64,000 nt of DNA from Clostridium fessum (GTDB lineage Bacteria; Bacillota; Clostridia; Lachnospirales; Lachnospiraceae): contig NZ_PYLO01000002.1 in the NCBI RefSeq assembly GCF_003024715.1, positions 434,001 to 498,000 on the forward strand. Direction: 5' to 3'. Both the position numbers and the translations under genes were made by a program. The notes under the pieces were generated by a model. The model ran no database searches. It saw nothing but the letters and a program-made list of their open reading frames with translations, and was not told the origin of the DNA. The stretch's first letter is position 1; each line of letters opens with the position of its first letter. Of this stretch, positions 8,750-17,677 are shown piece after piece.

Positions 8750-9609
8750 TACAGTATCTCTTCCTTTGAAAATTCCAGCCGGCTCGGCGTGTGTGTTTTG
8801 CGTTTTTCAACCGGCGGAAGCTGCATGAAATCGCCATACATTTTTGTCAGCATTTCCTCGATATTTCCTGGGAAATTCATGCGTCTGCCCTCAAATTCCA
8901 GCTTCCGGAGCGGATAACAGCGCGTCCGATCCACGACATTCCAGTATGGGCTTGTGTCCGGCAGAAATGCCATCCGGCGTGTCCGGTATTTATTGTATTT
9001 ACGGCAGACCCGCTCACAGCGCATCCGCAGCCACTGAGGCGAGATATGGAGCAGCTTCATCGCCTTGTAGACCATCCCGCAGACCGCCCAGATAAGCTTC
9101 GCCTTGATGCCCCGCTGCTGCAGCGTCGGACGCGGAATCGCCCGCAGAATCATCAGCTTACTCCAGAACCATGCCGTCCACGACTGAATCTGGTATAGAA
9201 CCGGGTTGTCCGCCACATTGTCAAGCACATACAGATCCAGAAAGATGCCGAACGGACAGTCCACATCCTTCATAACCTCCTCAACAAACACCGTCCCCTT
9301 CTTCACCAGACGGGTCGTCATCAGCGGATAATTGGGATATCGCTCTGCATTGAGAACCAGATACCGGTCGCTCATCTTCTTTTCCACGATCCGGAGCAGG
9401 CGCTCAAAATCCCGCCGCGGCATCGCAATATCGATATCGTCGTCCCAGGGAATAAATCCCTTGTGCCGCAGCGCACCAATTCCCGTTCCGGCTATCCCGA
9501 AATATTCCAGATGATAGTCTTCACAGATCCGGATAAAATCATCCAGAATCGACAGAATCTCTCCCTGCAGCTGTTTCAGAACTTCTGGCTCATAAAATTT
9601 ACTGTCCAT
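8749..9609 (-). CDS. LicD-family phosphotransferase
   Basis: The protein has the LicD pattern near residues 28-62: a conserved AGTGIGALRHKGFIPWDDD stretch with the metal-binding WDDDID motif, then MPRRDFERL. LicD enzymes transfer a phosphoryl-amino-alcohol such as phosphocholine from a CDP donor to cell-surface glycans. With the LicC-like enzyme and aminotransferase downstream, it is the probable transferase of this decoration pathway. The start at 9609 is preferred because GGAGGGG lies upstream, though the spacing is long; ATGs at 9630 or 9651 are alternatives. The gene appears to be first in the operon. Confidence 0.87.
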   Translation of the reverse strand: MDSKFYEPEVLKQLQGEILSILDDFIRICEDYHLEYFGIAGTGIGALRHKGFIPWDDDIDIAMPRRDFERLLRIVEKKMSDRYLVLNAERYPNYPLMTTRLVKKGTVFVEEVMKDVDCPFGIFLDLYVLDNVADNPVLYQIQSWTAWFWSKLMILRAIPRPTLQQRGIKAKLIWAVCGMVYKAMKLLHISPQWLRMRCERVCRKYNKYRTRRMAFLPDTSPYWNVVDRTRCYPLRKLEFEGRRMNFPGNIEEMLTKMYGDFMQLPPVEKRKTHTPSRLEFSKEEIL

Positions 9610-9694
9610 ATCGATGTCTGTCCCCTCCATCAAGCCCGCAGAACACCCCACGCCTGCCGCAGCTGATCATATTTTTCTTAATAGTATGAGGGTA

Positions 9695-9730
9695 TTCTAC
9701 TATATTTTAAAGGAAAAGTAAACCGCGGCT
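9695..9730 (-). promoter_or_regulatory. Possible promoter of the polysaccharide operon
   Basis: Upstream of licD, on the minus strand, TTTACT and TAGAAT occur with a 17-base spacer, consistent with a sigma-A promoter. The match is moderate. Confidence 0.35.
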
Positions 9731-10211
9731 ACTTTTTACCCTCTTTCTCAGGTTCCCACACCTCTATCTCCCACTTCCATCCAAACAGATGTCCCGGAAG
9801 CGAATATGCCGCTCCGATCCCCAGCCCGATTGCGACCGCCATCTTGATTGTATCCATACCATACTGAAGCGCCAGCGCTTCCTGCCCCATAAAAAAGTTG
9901 TAGGCGGTATAATAGATCGCCGCTCCGGGCACAAGCGGGAAGATGCCGCAGACCAGAAAGAGGAGCGTCGGCGCTTTCCGCTGTACCGCCAGACAGCGCG
10001 ACAGCATCGTCAAAACCGCGCTCGCCGCGAAGGTCCCGATGATCGGCGTCTGATAAGCTGCCATGACCGCCAGATACACGCCCCAGCCGACTGCCCCGCA
10101 GATACCACAATCCAGCCAATACTTCTTCGGAACTCCAAACAGCGCCGAAAAGGCGGCAGTTCCGACACAGGCCGCCAGAAGCTGCCCCAGAATTTCCCCT
10201 GCCATTTCCAT
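9729..10211 (-). CDS. Threonine/serine exporter, C-terminal half (DUF3815/ThrE_2)
   Basis: This 160-residue protein has about five TM segments and matches the small ThrE_2 component of split threonine/serine exporters. It pairs with the upstream DUF1212 protein, replacing the single-chain ThrE of actinobacteria. The two would form an inner-membrane amino-acid exporter. Its ATG overlaps the stop of the upstream gene by one base (TGATG), and GGGAGG lies within that gene's end, so expression is coupled. The actual substrate is not proven for this subfamily. Confidence 0.85.
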   Translation of the reverse strand: MEMAGEILGQLLAACVGTAAFSALFGVPKKYWLDCGICGAVGWGVYLAVMAAYQTPIIGTFAASAVLTMLSRCLAVQRKAPTLLFLVCGIFPLVPGAAIYYTAYNFFMGQEALALQYGMDTIKMAVAIGLGIGAAYSLPGHLFGWKWEIEVWEPEKEGKK

Positions 10212-11017
10212 CAGAGCATACCTCCCATCGCAAACATCCAGAACCGCAGTGCCACACCAACTCCGATCGCGATACAGCCCGCCGTCAAAAAGGCGTCTAC
10301 AAAACGGATCAGACCGGATAAATAATCATTTTCCAAAAAATTCCGGATCGAATTAGTCAGCGGCACCCCTGGCGCCAGCGTGAACACAGCTCCGATCATG
10401 ACATGATCCAGGCTTTCTCCCAGCCCGATCCAGCACAGAAAACAACAGCACAATGCAAGCACGCTGCTCGTCATGATCGTCTGCATCATCCGGGACGAGG
10501 AAAAGCGCGGAGCTGCGTATAAAAGGAACAAATACAGCAGCACGCCCGTCACAAATGCCGCCGCCGTATCGCGCAGGCTGCCCTGGAACAGGTAACAAAA
10601 TCCAGCGCTTCCAATTCCTGCCGCCAGAACCTTTCCCCGATTTTCGATCACTTTCATCTGTTCAATCTGCTCAAGGCGCATCCGCATCTCATAAGGACCA
10701 CATTTACCCGCCGCAATCTTTCTCGACAAATCGTTTAAGGCATCCACCCGGCATAGAATCGTAGGTGCCAGCGGCACATGGCAGATACGGCTGGAATAAA
10801 ACCGCCCGTCAATCACCACATTTGAAAAAATCCCATTTGCAATCACATACGCATTGAATGCTTCGAGACGCAGCGCCCGCGCCGCATACTCCATCGCCTG
10901 CTCCGCCCGGAATACCTCCCCGCCATTGGAAAGAATCGCATTCCCCAGACGAGTCACCAAACGGAAGCGCTCGATCTGGGAACAATCCTCGATCGAAGCA
11001 CGTACTATTTCCTTCAT
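10211..11017 (-). CDS. Threonine/serine exporter, N-terminal half (DUF1212/ThrE_1)
   Basis: This 268-residue protein has a soluble N-terminal domain (about 1-115, with the family's 'GNAILSNGGEVFRAE' type segment near residue 25) followed by about five TM helices. That is the usual form of ThrE_1. It would form the exporter together with the downstream ThrE_2 protein. GGGGGAG precedes the ATG. The gene is divergent from the XRE-cupin gene, which could regulate it, although no shared operator was identified. Confidence 0.87.
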   Translation of the reverse strand: MKEIVRASIEDCSQIERFRLVTRLGNAILSNGGEVFRAEQAMEYAARALRLEAFNAYVIANGIFSNVVIDGRFYSSRICHVPLAPTILCRVDALNDLSRKIAAGKCGPYEMRMRLEQIEQMKVIENRGKVLAAGIGSAGFCYLFQGSLRDTAAAFVTGVLLYLFLLYAAPRFSSSRMMQTIMTSSVLALCCCFLCWIGLGESLDHVMIGAVFTLAPGVPLTNSIRNFLENDYLSGLIRFVDAFLTAGCIAIGVGVALRFWMFAMGGML

Positions 11018-11169
11018 TCTGTTTCTCCCCCTGTTTTTATTTTCTGTCCACCTGTTTTCTCTATCCCATTTTCTCCCCCATCTATCCGCTCACTGATTCA
11101 CTTCTCCAAATCCGCCGCCCATTTTGGTCTTTTCCCAAAAAATCGTTCCATTTCGAATTAAATTTACCC

Positions 11170-11217
11170 GTCAAAACTACCCCTTTGGTTGACGTTCCAA
11201 CAAAAATCCTGTATAGT
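11170..11217 (+). promoter_or_regulatory. Promoter of the XRE-cupin gene with possible operator
   Basis: TTGACG (11189-11194) and TATAGT (11212-11217) are separated by exactly 17 bases. A GTCAA...TTGAC inverted repeat (11170-11193) overlaps the -35 box and may be an autoregulatory site. Confidence 0.7.
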
Positions 11218-11261
11218 GAATATATTATATTAAAGAATGATGCCGCAAGGGGGATATATCT

Positions 11262-11855
11262 ATGGATCATAATGTTACCATCGGTGCCAAGGTAAAAGCC
11301 TTCCGTACCGCAAAAAAATACACACTGAAACAGCTCAGCGAAGAGTCCGGTCTGTCCATCGGCTTTCTTTCCCAGTTGGAGCGCGGTCTCTCTTCGATTG
11401 CAATCGACTCTCTGGCAAAGCTTGCTACGATTCTCGGAGTCAGTCTGTCTTCGTTCTTTGACTCCTCCGCCGATCAGGAGAAATCCCCGGTCAGCCGGAG
11501 TTTTGCCATGCACTGTTCCCAGATCAACCCCCAGATCGTACAGTACCTGGTCAATGGAAATGCACAGGGATTTGCCTGTCTTCCGCGTATCTTCCACCTG
11601 ATGCCGTCTGCCACCACAAGCTCTGAAAACCAGCTTGAGATGAATCAGCACGACGGTGAAGAATTTATCTACGTTCTGGAGGGTATCCTGACCGTATATC
11701 TGGACGGCAGCGAATACTGCCTGAATCCGGGCGACAGCATCCAGATCCACTCCCAGACCCCGCATGACTGGGTCAACAACACAAACCGTGTCGTTAAGAT
11801 TCTGACCGTACACACGCCGAATCCGTTTGTTCATGGGAATGAAGTCGTATTTTAA
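11262..11855 (+). CDS. XRE-family regulator with cupin sensor domain
   Basis: This 197-residue protein has an N-terminal helix-turn-helix (about 8-62; LKQLSEESGLSIGFLSQLER is the core) and a C-terminal cupin (about 110-185; motifs HDGEEFIYVLEG and PGDSIQIHSQTPHDW). This PuuR-like architecture usually represses or activates small-molecule catabolism or transport genes in response to a ligand bound in the cupin. It is divergent from the ThrE-type exporter genes and convergent with the amidohydrolase gene. AAGGGGG precedes the start. The ligand is unknown. Confidence 0.92.
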   Translation: MDHNVTIGAKVKAFRTAKKYTLKQLSEESGLSIGFLSQLERGLSSIAIDSLAKLATILGVSLSSFFDSSADQEKSPVSRSFAMHCSQINPQIVQYLVNGNAQGFACLPRIFHLMPSATTSSENQLEMNQHDGEEFIYVLEGILTVYLDGSEYCLNPGDSIQIHSQTPHDWVNNTNRVVKILTVHTPNPFVHGNEVVF

Positions 11856-11884
11856 ACAGTCTGCGCGGTATAGATACATAATAA

Positions 11885-11981
11885 AAGCTGTCTCTTTTAG
11901 AATTTCAAGATGTTTTTATTTTCTTTTTGGTTTTCCCATCTCAGGAAACAAAAACTCCTGCACTTCTGAAAAAGACAGCTT
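11885..11981. terminator. Possible bidirectional terminator
   Basis: Arms AAGCTGTCT and AGACAGCTT are followed by T-runs in both directions, between two convergent genes. The loop is long (about 80 bases), so efficiency is doubtful. Confidence 0.4.
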
Positions 11982-11992
11982 TTTCATATCTT

Positions 11993-13198
11993 TTACACCG
12001 TATACACCATTTTTCCTGCCAGATACACTTCCAGCACATCATCCAGCGCACGAATATTCTTTGAGACATCTCCCTTTACAACCAGCAGATCCCCCGCCAG
12101 GCCCTCTTTCAGGCTACCCGTCTCCTTCTCGATTCCAAGCACGCTCGCCGCATTGTATGTTGCGGTTCTCACTGCCTCCACCGGCGTGATTCCATAGTCT
12201 ACCATATAGCCGAGTTCCTGATGAATCGGAAGCGGCGGTGCCTTGTAAAGTACCATATCGCTGCCTGCCAGCACCGTGACCCCTGTGTCATAGAGCTTTT
12301 TAAAATTATCCCGGTATGCCTCAAACGCCGGTTGGAAAAATGCCTGATCGTGAACGGCTCTGGCGGCGATCGGGTTGTCCATGTCCACACCCGCCTCGAT
12401 CATCTGCTTTGTCTGCTCATACAAATATGTGTACGCCGTGATCGTCGGCGTCCACGCGATTCCTTTTTCCGCCATCTGGCGCGCCTGCGCCTCTGTTAAA
12501 AAGGTTCCGTGCTCGATCGTGTCAAATCCCGCGTCAATACACATCTGAATCGACGGCTGCGTACCCGAATGAACCGCGATCTTCACCCCCTGGCGGTGCG
12601 CCTCATCCACCGCTGCATCCAGTTCTTCCTGGGTAAATTCCGGAATATCGCCGCGGTTGCTCGTCAGGATCTTGACCCAGTCAGCTCCCGCGCGCAGCTG
12701 TCTTCGGATAGCGGCGCGCACGCCCCACGGGCTGTCCGCCTCCTCGACCCCATCCTGATGTCCGTGTCCTCCGGTCATGCAGATACCTGCGTCCGCATGG
12801 ATGATCCGCGGGACCGTCACATATCCCTTCTGACCTGCCAGGCGCAGCTGCTTCATCAGATTGGGCGGACAGGACAGATCGCGCACCGTCGTGATACCGA
12901 GCCGCAGCGACTGTTTCGCCTGCTCCAGCGCATAGTATGCCACCATATAATCGTCATAATTATCCAGATCCGGCTGGCTGTAGTAGTAGCCGAAATGCAC
13001 ATGCATATCAAACAGTCCCGGCAGGATCGTCGCCTCGCCGTAATCCTTTACCATCTCTTCCGGGTAGCGCCCCGCCGCTTCCGCAGCGTCTCCTATCCAG
13101 CCGATTTTTCCCTCTTTATCCAGATACACCGCCTGATCCTGCAAACAGGTTCTGCCATCTCCGGTAATTAAATACTTCGCCCTTAGAATCATTTTCAC
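11993..13198 (-). CDS. Metal-dependent amidohydrolase
   Basis: This 401-residue member of the amidohydrolase superfamily belongs to the imidazolonepropionase/prolidase-like branch. Visible metal-site residues are HVHFG (first HxH, about 66-70), HSGTQ (about 196), and EHGTF (about 217), plus a late Asp in LAGSDMV (about 317). It would hydrolyse a cyclic amide or carboxamide in the cytoplasm; no signal peptide is seen. GTG 13198 and ATG 13192 are both possible starts behind AAAGGAAG. It stands alone, so the substrate cannot be deduced. Confidence 0.88.
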   Translation of the reverse strand: MKMILRAKYLITGDGRTCLQDQAVYLDKEGKIGWIGDAAEAAGRYPEEMVKDYGEATILPGLFDMHVHFGYYYSQPDLDNYDDYMVAYYALEQAKQSLRLGITTVRDLSCPPNLMKQLRLAGQKGYVTVPRIIHADAGICMTGGHGHQDGVEEADSPWGVRAAIRRQLRAGADWVKILTSNRGDIPEFTQEELDAAVDEAHRQGVKIAVHSGTQPSIQMCIDAGFDTIEHGTFLTEAQARQMAEKGIAWTPTITAYTYLYEQTKQMIEAGVDMDNPIAARAVHDQAFFQPAFEAYRDNFKKLYDTGVTVLAGSDMVLYKAPPLPIHQELGYMVDYGITPVEAVRTATYNAASVLGIEKETGSLKEGLAGDLLVVKGDVSKNIRALDDVLEVYLAGKMVYTV

Positions 13199-13448
13199 GG
13201 ACTTCCTTTCTCTTTTTCATAAGCATGAAATTTTCAGTCGAATATCGTCATTTCACGCAGTTTTTCAGTTTTCTATATCGTAACACCTGAATTTTGTTCT
13301 TGTCAATATTGGAATGCGGAGTATCCGCTAAAACCTGTTTTAAAGAAGATGAGCAGGCAGAAAAAGAGCGGCACACATTTCTGCATACCGCCCAAACCAG
13401 CGACTGTCCACACACAAGCAGTCACTCTGAATTGATTCATTTTATTTT
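13199..13448. other. Intergenic region with possible leuA terminator
   Basis: No gene is seen. At 13368-13391 a GCGG/CCGC stem is followed on the minus strand by TCTTTTT, a weak candidate terminator for leuA. The rest probably carries the amidohydrolase promoter. Confidence 0.4.
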
Positions 13449-15116
13449 TTAGTAAAACAATCTGTTTACCGCACTGAAGATACCGCGGATAGATGCTCTC
13501 GTAATGTTGGAGCTGATGCCGACACCGTAGGTTGCCCGGCCACTCTTTACATCCATCAGATGGATGTAGGACGCTGCCTGTGCGCCGGAACCGGAACGAA
13601 GTGCATGCTCGTTGTAGTCCAGAACACGGATCTCGATGCCAAGTGCCTCCTCGATCGCTCTCTGTACCGCATCGATCGGTCCGTTACCTACGCCCTCAAC
13701 GGTGCGCTCGGTGTCATGAGCGGTAAAGGTAAGAGTTGCAACGGTTGCGAATGCGCCGCCCTCGTACTCCTTGTCTGTGATCTGGCATTTTTTGAAGTGC
13801 ATCGGCTCTTTTCTGTCCAGGTAGTTTGCACGGAACTCGTCCATGATCTGCTCCGGAGCTACCTCGCCCTGCTTCTCTGCAATCTTCTGGATAATGTCAG
13901 CAAACTCTTTGTGCATTCCCTTCGGAAGACGGAATCCGTAGAAGGAATCCATGACGAAGGCTACGCCGCCCTTGCCGGACTGGCTGTTGATGCGGACAAC
14001 CGGCTCGTACTCGCGTCCGATATCACTCGGATCGATCGGCAGGTACGGAACCTCCCAGATGCCGTCGTTTCTCTTCTGCAGCGCCTGCATACCCTTGCTG
14101 ATTGCATCCTGATGGGAACCAGAGAATGCGGTAAATACCAGCTTGCCTGCATACGGATGTCTCGGGTCAACGGCCATCTTTGTGCAGCGCTCACAAACCT
14201 CGGTGATCTCCTTTACATTTTCCAGATTTAACTCCGGGTTGATACCCTGGGAGAACATATTGTAAGCGATATTTAATATGTCGATATTACCAGTACGCTC
14301 GCCGTTTCCAAGCAGTGTACCCTCGACACGGTCTGCACCTGCCAAGAGAGCCAGCTCGGTCGCTGCAATGCCGGTACCACGGTCATTGTGCGGATGGATA
14401 CTTAAAATAATGCTGTCACGGTTCTTAAAATGCTTGTTCATCCACTCGATCTGGTCTGCGTATACGTTCGGAGTCGTCATCTCAACCGTTGCCGGAAGGT
14501 TGATGATGATCTTATTGTCCGGAGTTGCGCCCCACTCTTCCTGTACAGCGGTGCAGATATCCAGTGCAAAATCAAGCTCGGTTCCGGTAAAACTCTCCGG
14601 AGAGTACTCAAGGATTACTTTTCCGTCGTAATCTTTCATATATTTCTTTACCATGCGGGTACCATCGATCGCGATCTGCTTTACTTCCTCGCGGTCTGCA
14701 TGGAATACAACCTCACGCTGTAAGGTAGAAGTCGAATTGTAAATATGTACGATCGCCTTCGGAATACCCTGGATGGCATCAAAGGTTCTCTTGATCAGGT
14801 GCTCGCGGCACTGGGTCAGAACCTGTACAACTACGTCGTCCGGGATAAGCTTGCGCTCTACTAACTGGCGCAGAAAATCGTACTCAATCTGGGAAGCTGC
14901 CGGGAAGCCAATCTCGATCTCTTTAAATCCAAGTTTTACCAGGAGATTGAACATCTCGATCTTTTCCTCTACGACCATCGGCTCAACCAGTGCCTGGTTG
15001 CCGTCGCGCAGGTCAACGCTGCACCAGATCGGCGCTTTCTCAATCTCTTTATTCGGCCACTCACGCTCCGGGTAATCTACCACCGGAACTCTCTTATATT
15101 TCTTGTAATTTAACAT
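13449..15116 (-). CDS. leuA: 2-isopropylmalate synthase
   Basis: This enzyme catalyses the first step of leucine synthesis, condensing acetyl-CoA with 2-ketoisovalerate. The protein has the HMGL-like TIM barrel (about 30-305), with the SVDLRDGNQ signature near residue 34 and the HPHNDRGTG metal-site motif near 247. A linker and the C-terminal allosteric domain (about 430-550) follow. The length and N-terminal WPNKEIEKAPIW segment fit the LeuA2-type enzyme. ATG 15116 is chosen for GGAGGAG at the proper distance. No other leu genes lie nearby. A 166-bp palindromic element lies 24 bases upstream and would be in or before the mRNA leader. No T-box sequence was found. Confidence 0.97.
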   Translation of the reverse strand: MLNYKKYKRVPVVDYPEREWPNKEIEKAPIWCSVDLRDGNQALVEPMVVEEKIEMFNLLVKLGFKEIEIGFPAASQIEYDFLRQLVERKLIPDDVVVQVLTQCREHLIKRTFDAIQGIPKAIVHIYNSTSTLQREVVFHADREEVKQIAIDGTRMVKKYMKDYDGKVILEYSPESFTGTELDFALDICTAVQEEWGATPDNKIIINLPATVEMTTPNVYADQIEWMNKHFKNRDSIILSIHPHNDRGTGIAATELALLAGADRVEGTLLGNGERTGNIDILNIAYNMFSQGINPELNLENVKEITEVCERCTKMAVDPRHPYAGKLVFTAFSGSHQDAISKGMQALQKRNDGIWEVPYLPIDPSDIGREYEPVVRINSQSGKGGVAFVMDSFYGFRLPKGMHKEFADIIQKIAEKQGEVAPEQIMDEFRANYLDRKEPMHFKKCQITDKEYEGGAFATVATLTFTAHDTERTVEGVGNGPIDAVQRAIEEALGIEIRVLDYNEHALRSGSGAQAASYIHLMDVKSGRATYGVGISSNITRASIRGIFSAVNRLFY

Positions 15117-15139
15117 GTCTTTCTCCTCCATCACTCTAT

Positions 15140-15305
15140 AATGTACTCTCGGAGTCTTTTCTGCACCTGCTTTTGTGGCTGATTTTCCGCCAGCCGCACC
15201 CGAATTTCATCAACGTACGCACCGCGTACGCCTCAGAAATTTGGGCACAACTGACAAAAAAATCATCTCACAAAATCAAGCACAGAAAGATTCCGAGAGC
15301 ACATT
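15140..15305. repeat. 166-bp imperfect palindrome (MITE-like), copy 2
   Basis: The reverse complement of the element at 7291-7454, with scattered substitutions and the same terminal ATGTACTCTCGG / CCGAGAGCACAT ends. The halves are again self-complementary throughout. It is inserted just upstream of the leuA ribosome binding site, in the opposite orientation relative to its gene from copy 1. Confidence 0.85.
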
Positions 15306-15542
15306 ACCCCTGGTCGCTTTCCAGGTACCTCATCATCAAAAAACGCAGTTCCTATCATCCTAAGCTTTGGAGTCGATAGATCACGCCGTACCTTTTAACA
15401 ATGAATAAAATTACTGATTCTGGTCTAACCCCATCATAATCATCCCTTTTCTATCATAAAAGAAATTATTTCGATTATAAATTATACCATCGGAAATAAA
15501 GGATATCAAGAGAAAAACGGGGTAATTACAGGTGTTCTGGCA

Positions 15543-15570
15543 TTACTGTTCACGTATGCGTGAACAGTAA
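15543..15570. repeat. Perfect 12-bp-arm palindrome
   Basis: TTACTGTTCACG and CGTGAACAGTAA flank a 4-base loop. Related hairpins lie at 3113-3142 and, partly, at 25766-25790. It sits downstream of the PAP2 gene (minus strand) but lacks a U-tract. Apart from this hairpin and the leuA upstream region, 15306-15593 shows no gene. Confidence 0.65.
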
Positions 15571-15593
15571 CTTCTGGCATCTCTTACATAAAA

Positions 15594-16154
15594 TTATCTA
15601 TTTTTTCTGTCCTCTGGTTTTTTCATCTTCTGTCTCCAGGACCGTATCAGATGCGCCGCCAGCCGGTTTCCAAAATACCCCGCCGCGCACCCCACAATCA
15701 TGCCGCCCAAAACATCGGTCGGGTAATGCACATATAAATACATTCTTGAAAACGCCATCAGGATCGCCAGAGGCAACGTGATTTTCCACCATTTTTTCGC
15801 CCCGGCAAAGTACAGAGCCGCGACCGCAGCAAACGAAGCTGCCGTATGTCCCGACGGGAAGGAATAGTCCGCCGGGCGGGCAATGATCAGCTGAACTGTC
15901 TGATTCACATCGCACGGACGGATCCGGCAAACCATAGGCTTTAGTAAGATATTACAGATGATCGCATCCAGACAGAGCGCTACCGCCAGCGCAGCTCCCC
16001 ATCTTCTCGTCCGCGGAATCATAAGCAGCAGGCATGTAAACAGAATCCAAATCATTCCTGCATTTCCAAGCCGCGAAATAAACACCATCCAGACATCGCC
16101 CACCGGCGTCCGCATCTGCTGAATCCAATCCAGTATTTGTAACTCCATTTTCAT
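15594..16154 (-). CDS. PAP2-family phosphatase
   Basis: This 186-residue membrane phosphatase carries the three PAP2 motifs: a motif 1 ending in RIRP (about residue 77), PSGHT (about 99-103) and a motif 3 of SRMYLYVHYPTD type (about 135-146). About five TM helices are present. The family dephosphorylates lipid pyrophosphates, such as undecaprenyl pyrophosphate, or phosphatidate at the outer membrane face. It lies 17 bases downstream of a MATE gene, so the two probably share a transcript. Its substrate is inferred, not shown. Confidence 0.9.
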   Translation of the reverse strand: MKMELQILDWIQQMRTPVGDVWMVFISRLGNAGMIWILFTCLLLMIPRTRRWGAALAVALCLDAIICNILLKPMVCRIRPCDVNQTVQLIIARPADYSFPSGHTAASFAAVAALYFAGAKKWWKITLPLAILMAFSRMYLYVHYPTDVLGGMIVGCAAGYFGNRLAAHLIRSWRQKMKKPEDRKNR

Positions 16155-16171
16155 TTTGCTCCCTCTGTTTT

Positions 16172-17524
16172 TTACACAACTTTATGCGCGAGCCATCTCC
16201 GGCCCATAAAGCGGAATGTGAATACGATGCCCCGGATCGTCCAGTCTGTAAACATGCCGATCCACACCGCGATCGGTCCGAAGCCGTGGACGCGGCAGAG
16301 ATAAATGCACAGCGTCACCCGGAACGCCCACATACTGATGCAGGAGAGAATCATCGAAAACCTCACATCCCCGGCAGCCCGCATTCCATATGCCGGAATA
16401 AATGCGAGCGTCCAGACGATCGGCTTTACCACCGTGATCCATCCGACCATGTAGAGACACATCTTCGCACTCTCCGGCTCCATGCCGCCCAGAATCGTGA
16501 CCGGTTTCGTCGCCAGAAATACGAGCGCACAGCTTGCGATGATGACGACCTCCGCCACTGCCGTCAATTTTTTGATATAATAGATCGCCTCATCCTTGCG
16601 CCCCGCGCCGAGACACTGTCCGACCACCGTCATCATGCCGATTCCGATACCGATCGCCGCGATGCCGTTTAAGTTTTCCAGAATATTCGTCATCGCCTGG
16701 GCTGCGATCGCGATCGTCCCGAGGGTCGAGACGGTTGACTGAATCGCAAGTTTTCCAAACTGGAACATCGCATTTTCGATACCGTTTGGGATTCCCAATG
16801 AGAGAATCCGCATAATCCGGCGTCCGTCCGGACGGATATGCAGATAGTCACGCACCGCAATTTCCTGGCTGGGATTGTGCAAAAAGGCGAACACCACCAC
16901 TGCCGAGATAACGCGGGAACCGAGCGTGGCAATCGCCGCACCGGCAACTCCAAGATGGAAGCCCCAGATAAGCACCGCATTTCCGGCGATATTTAACCCG
17001 TTAGAGACGACCGCGATCGTCATCGGAAGCCTTGTATTTCCTTGCGCCCGGTAGATCGAGGAACCGGCATCATAGAGGGCGATAAATGGGAACGAAAGCG
17101 CCGTGTAGAAGAAATAGGTCTGCGCTGCCTCCATGACATCCGCCTCGACGCTGCCGAAAATCAGCCGCAGCAGCGGTCCGCGTGTCAGAAGGCAGACTGC
17201 CATGACCGCCGACGAGATGCACGCCACCACAAAAGATAACTGTCTCGCGGATTCCTCCGCATTTTTCTTATCTTTCTGTCCGATGTACTGGGAGCAGACG
17301 ATCGTGCCGCCTGCCGCCAGCGCATAGAATGCCTGTATCACTAAAATATTGATGGAGTCAACCAACGAGACCGCCGAGATCGCCGCCGATCCCACGTTGC
17401 TGACCATAATGCTGTCCGCTGTACCCATCAGGGAGTTTAAAATCTGCTCTACGATCAGCGGAACCAGAAGAATCCGCAGATCGCGATTGCTGAAAAGATG
17501 ATTTGTCTGCTCTTGTCTGCCCAT
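16172..17524 (-). CDS. MATE-family efflux transporter
   Basis: This 450-residue protein has twelve predicted TM helices in two similar halves and the MATE N-terminal pattern (PLIVEQILNSLMGTADSIMVSNVG, about 17-40). It would export organic cations or drugs by ion antiport. The PAP2 gene follows closely. The start at 17524 has a modest AGGA. The family is certain, the substrate unknown. Confidence 0.9.
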   Translation of the reverse strand: MGRQEQTNHLFSNRDLRILLVPLIVEQILNSLMGTADSIMVSNVGSAAISAVSLVDSINILVIQAFYALAAGGTIVCSQYIGQKDKKNAEESARQLSFVVACISSAVMAVCLLTRGPLLRLIFGSVEADVMEAAQTYFFYTALSFPFIALYDAGSSIYRAQGNTRLPMTIAVVSNGLNIAGNAVLIWGFHLGVAGAAIATLGSRVISAVVVFAFLHNPSQEIAVRDYLHIRPDGRRIMRILSLGIPNGIENAMFQFGKLAIQSTVSTLGTIAIAAQAMTNILENLNGIAAIGIGIGMMTVVGQCLGAGRKDEAIYYIKKLTAVAEVVIIASCALVFLATKPVTILGGMEPESAKMCLYMVGWITVVKPIVWTLAFIPAYGMRAAGDVRFSMILSCISMWAFRVTLCIYLCRVHGFGPIAVWIGMFTDWTIRGIVFTFRFMGRRWLAHKVV

Positions 17525-17677
17525 ATGCTGTCCTGTAACTTTCTATATTTTATTCTCTGTCCAAATGGTCTGTTTTTCTAACGGTCAGGCATAACATGCA
17601 CGGACGCCGCCGCATCTGAGACGAAATTACCCCCTTAGCATGATAACGGATACATATAATAATTCCGCACCATTTCC
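17525..17677. other. Short intergenic region
   Basis: No gene or clear signal is seen between the MATE start and the restriction gene stop. Confidence 0.4.

Noticed and set aside
11082-11879. Minus-strand 265-codon ORF over the XRE-cupin gene
   Set aside because: The plus strand has a promoter, ribosome binding site and clear HTH and cupin motifs; the minus ORF has none.
15306-15540. Leucine T-box or leader-peptide attenuator for leuA
   Set aside because: No T-box sequence (AGGGTGGNACCGCG) and no run of Leu codons were found. A short ORF ending LESDQG with a small hairpin near 15310-15335 is present, but it lacks a ribosome binding site at proper distance.
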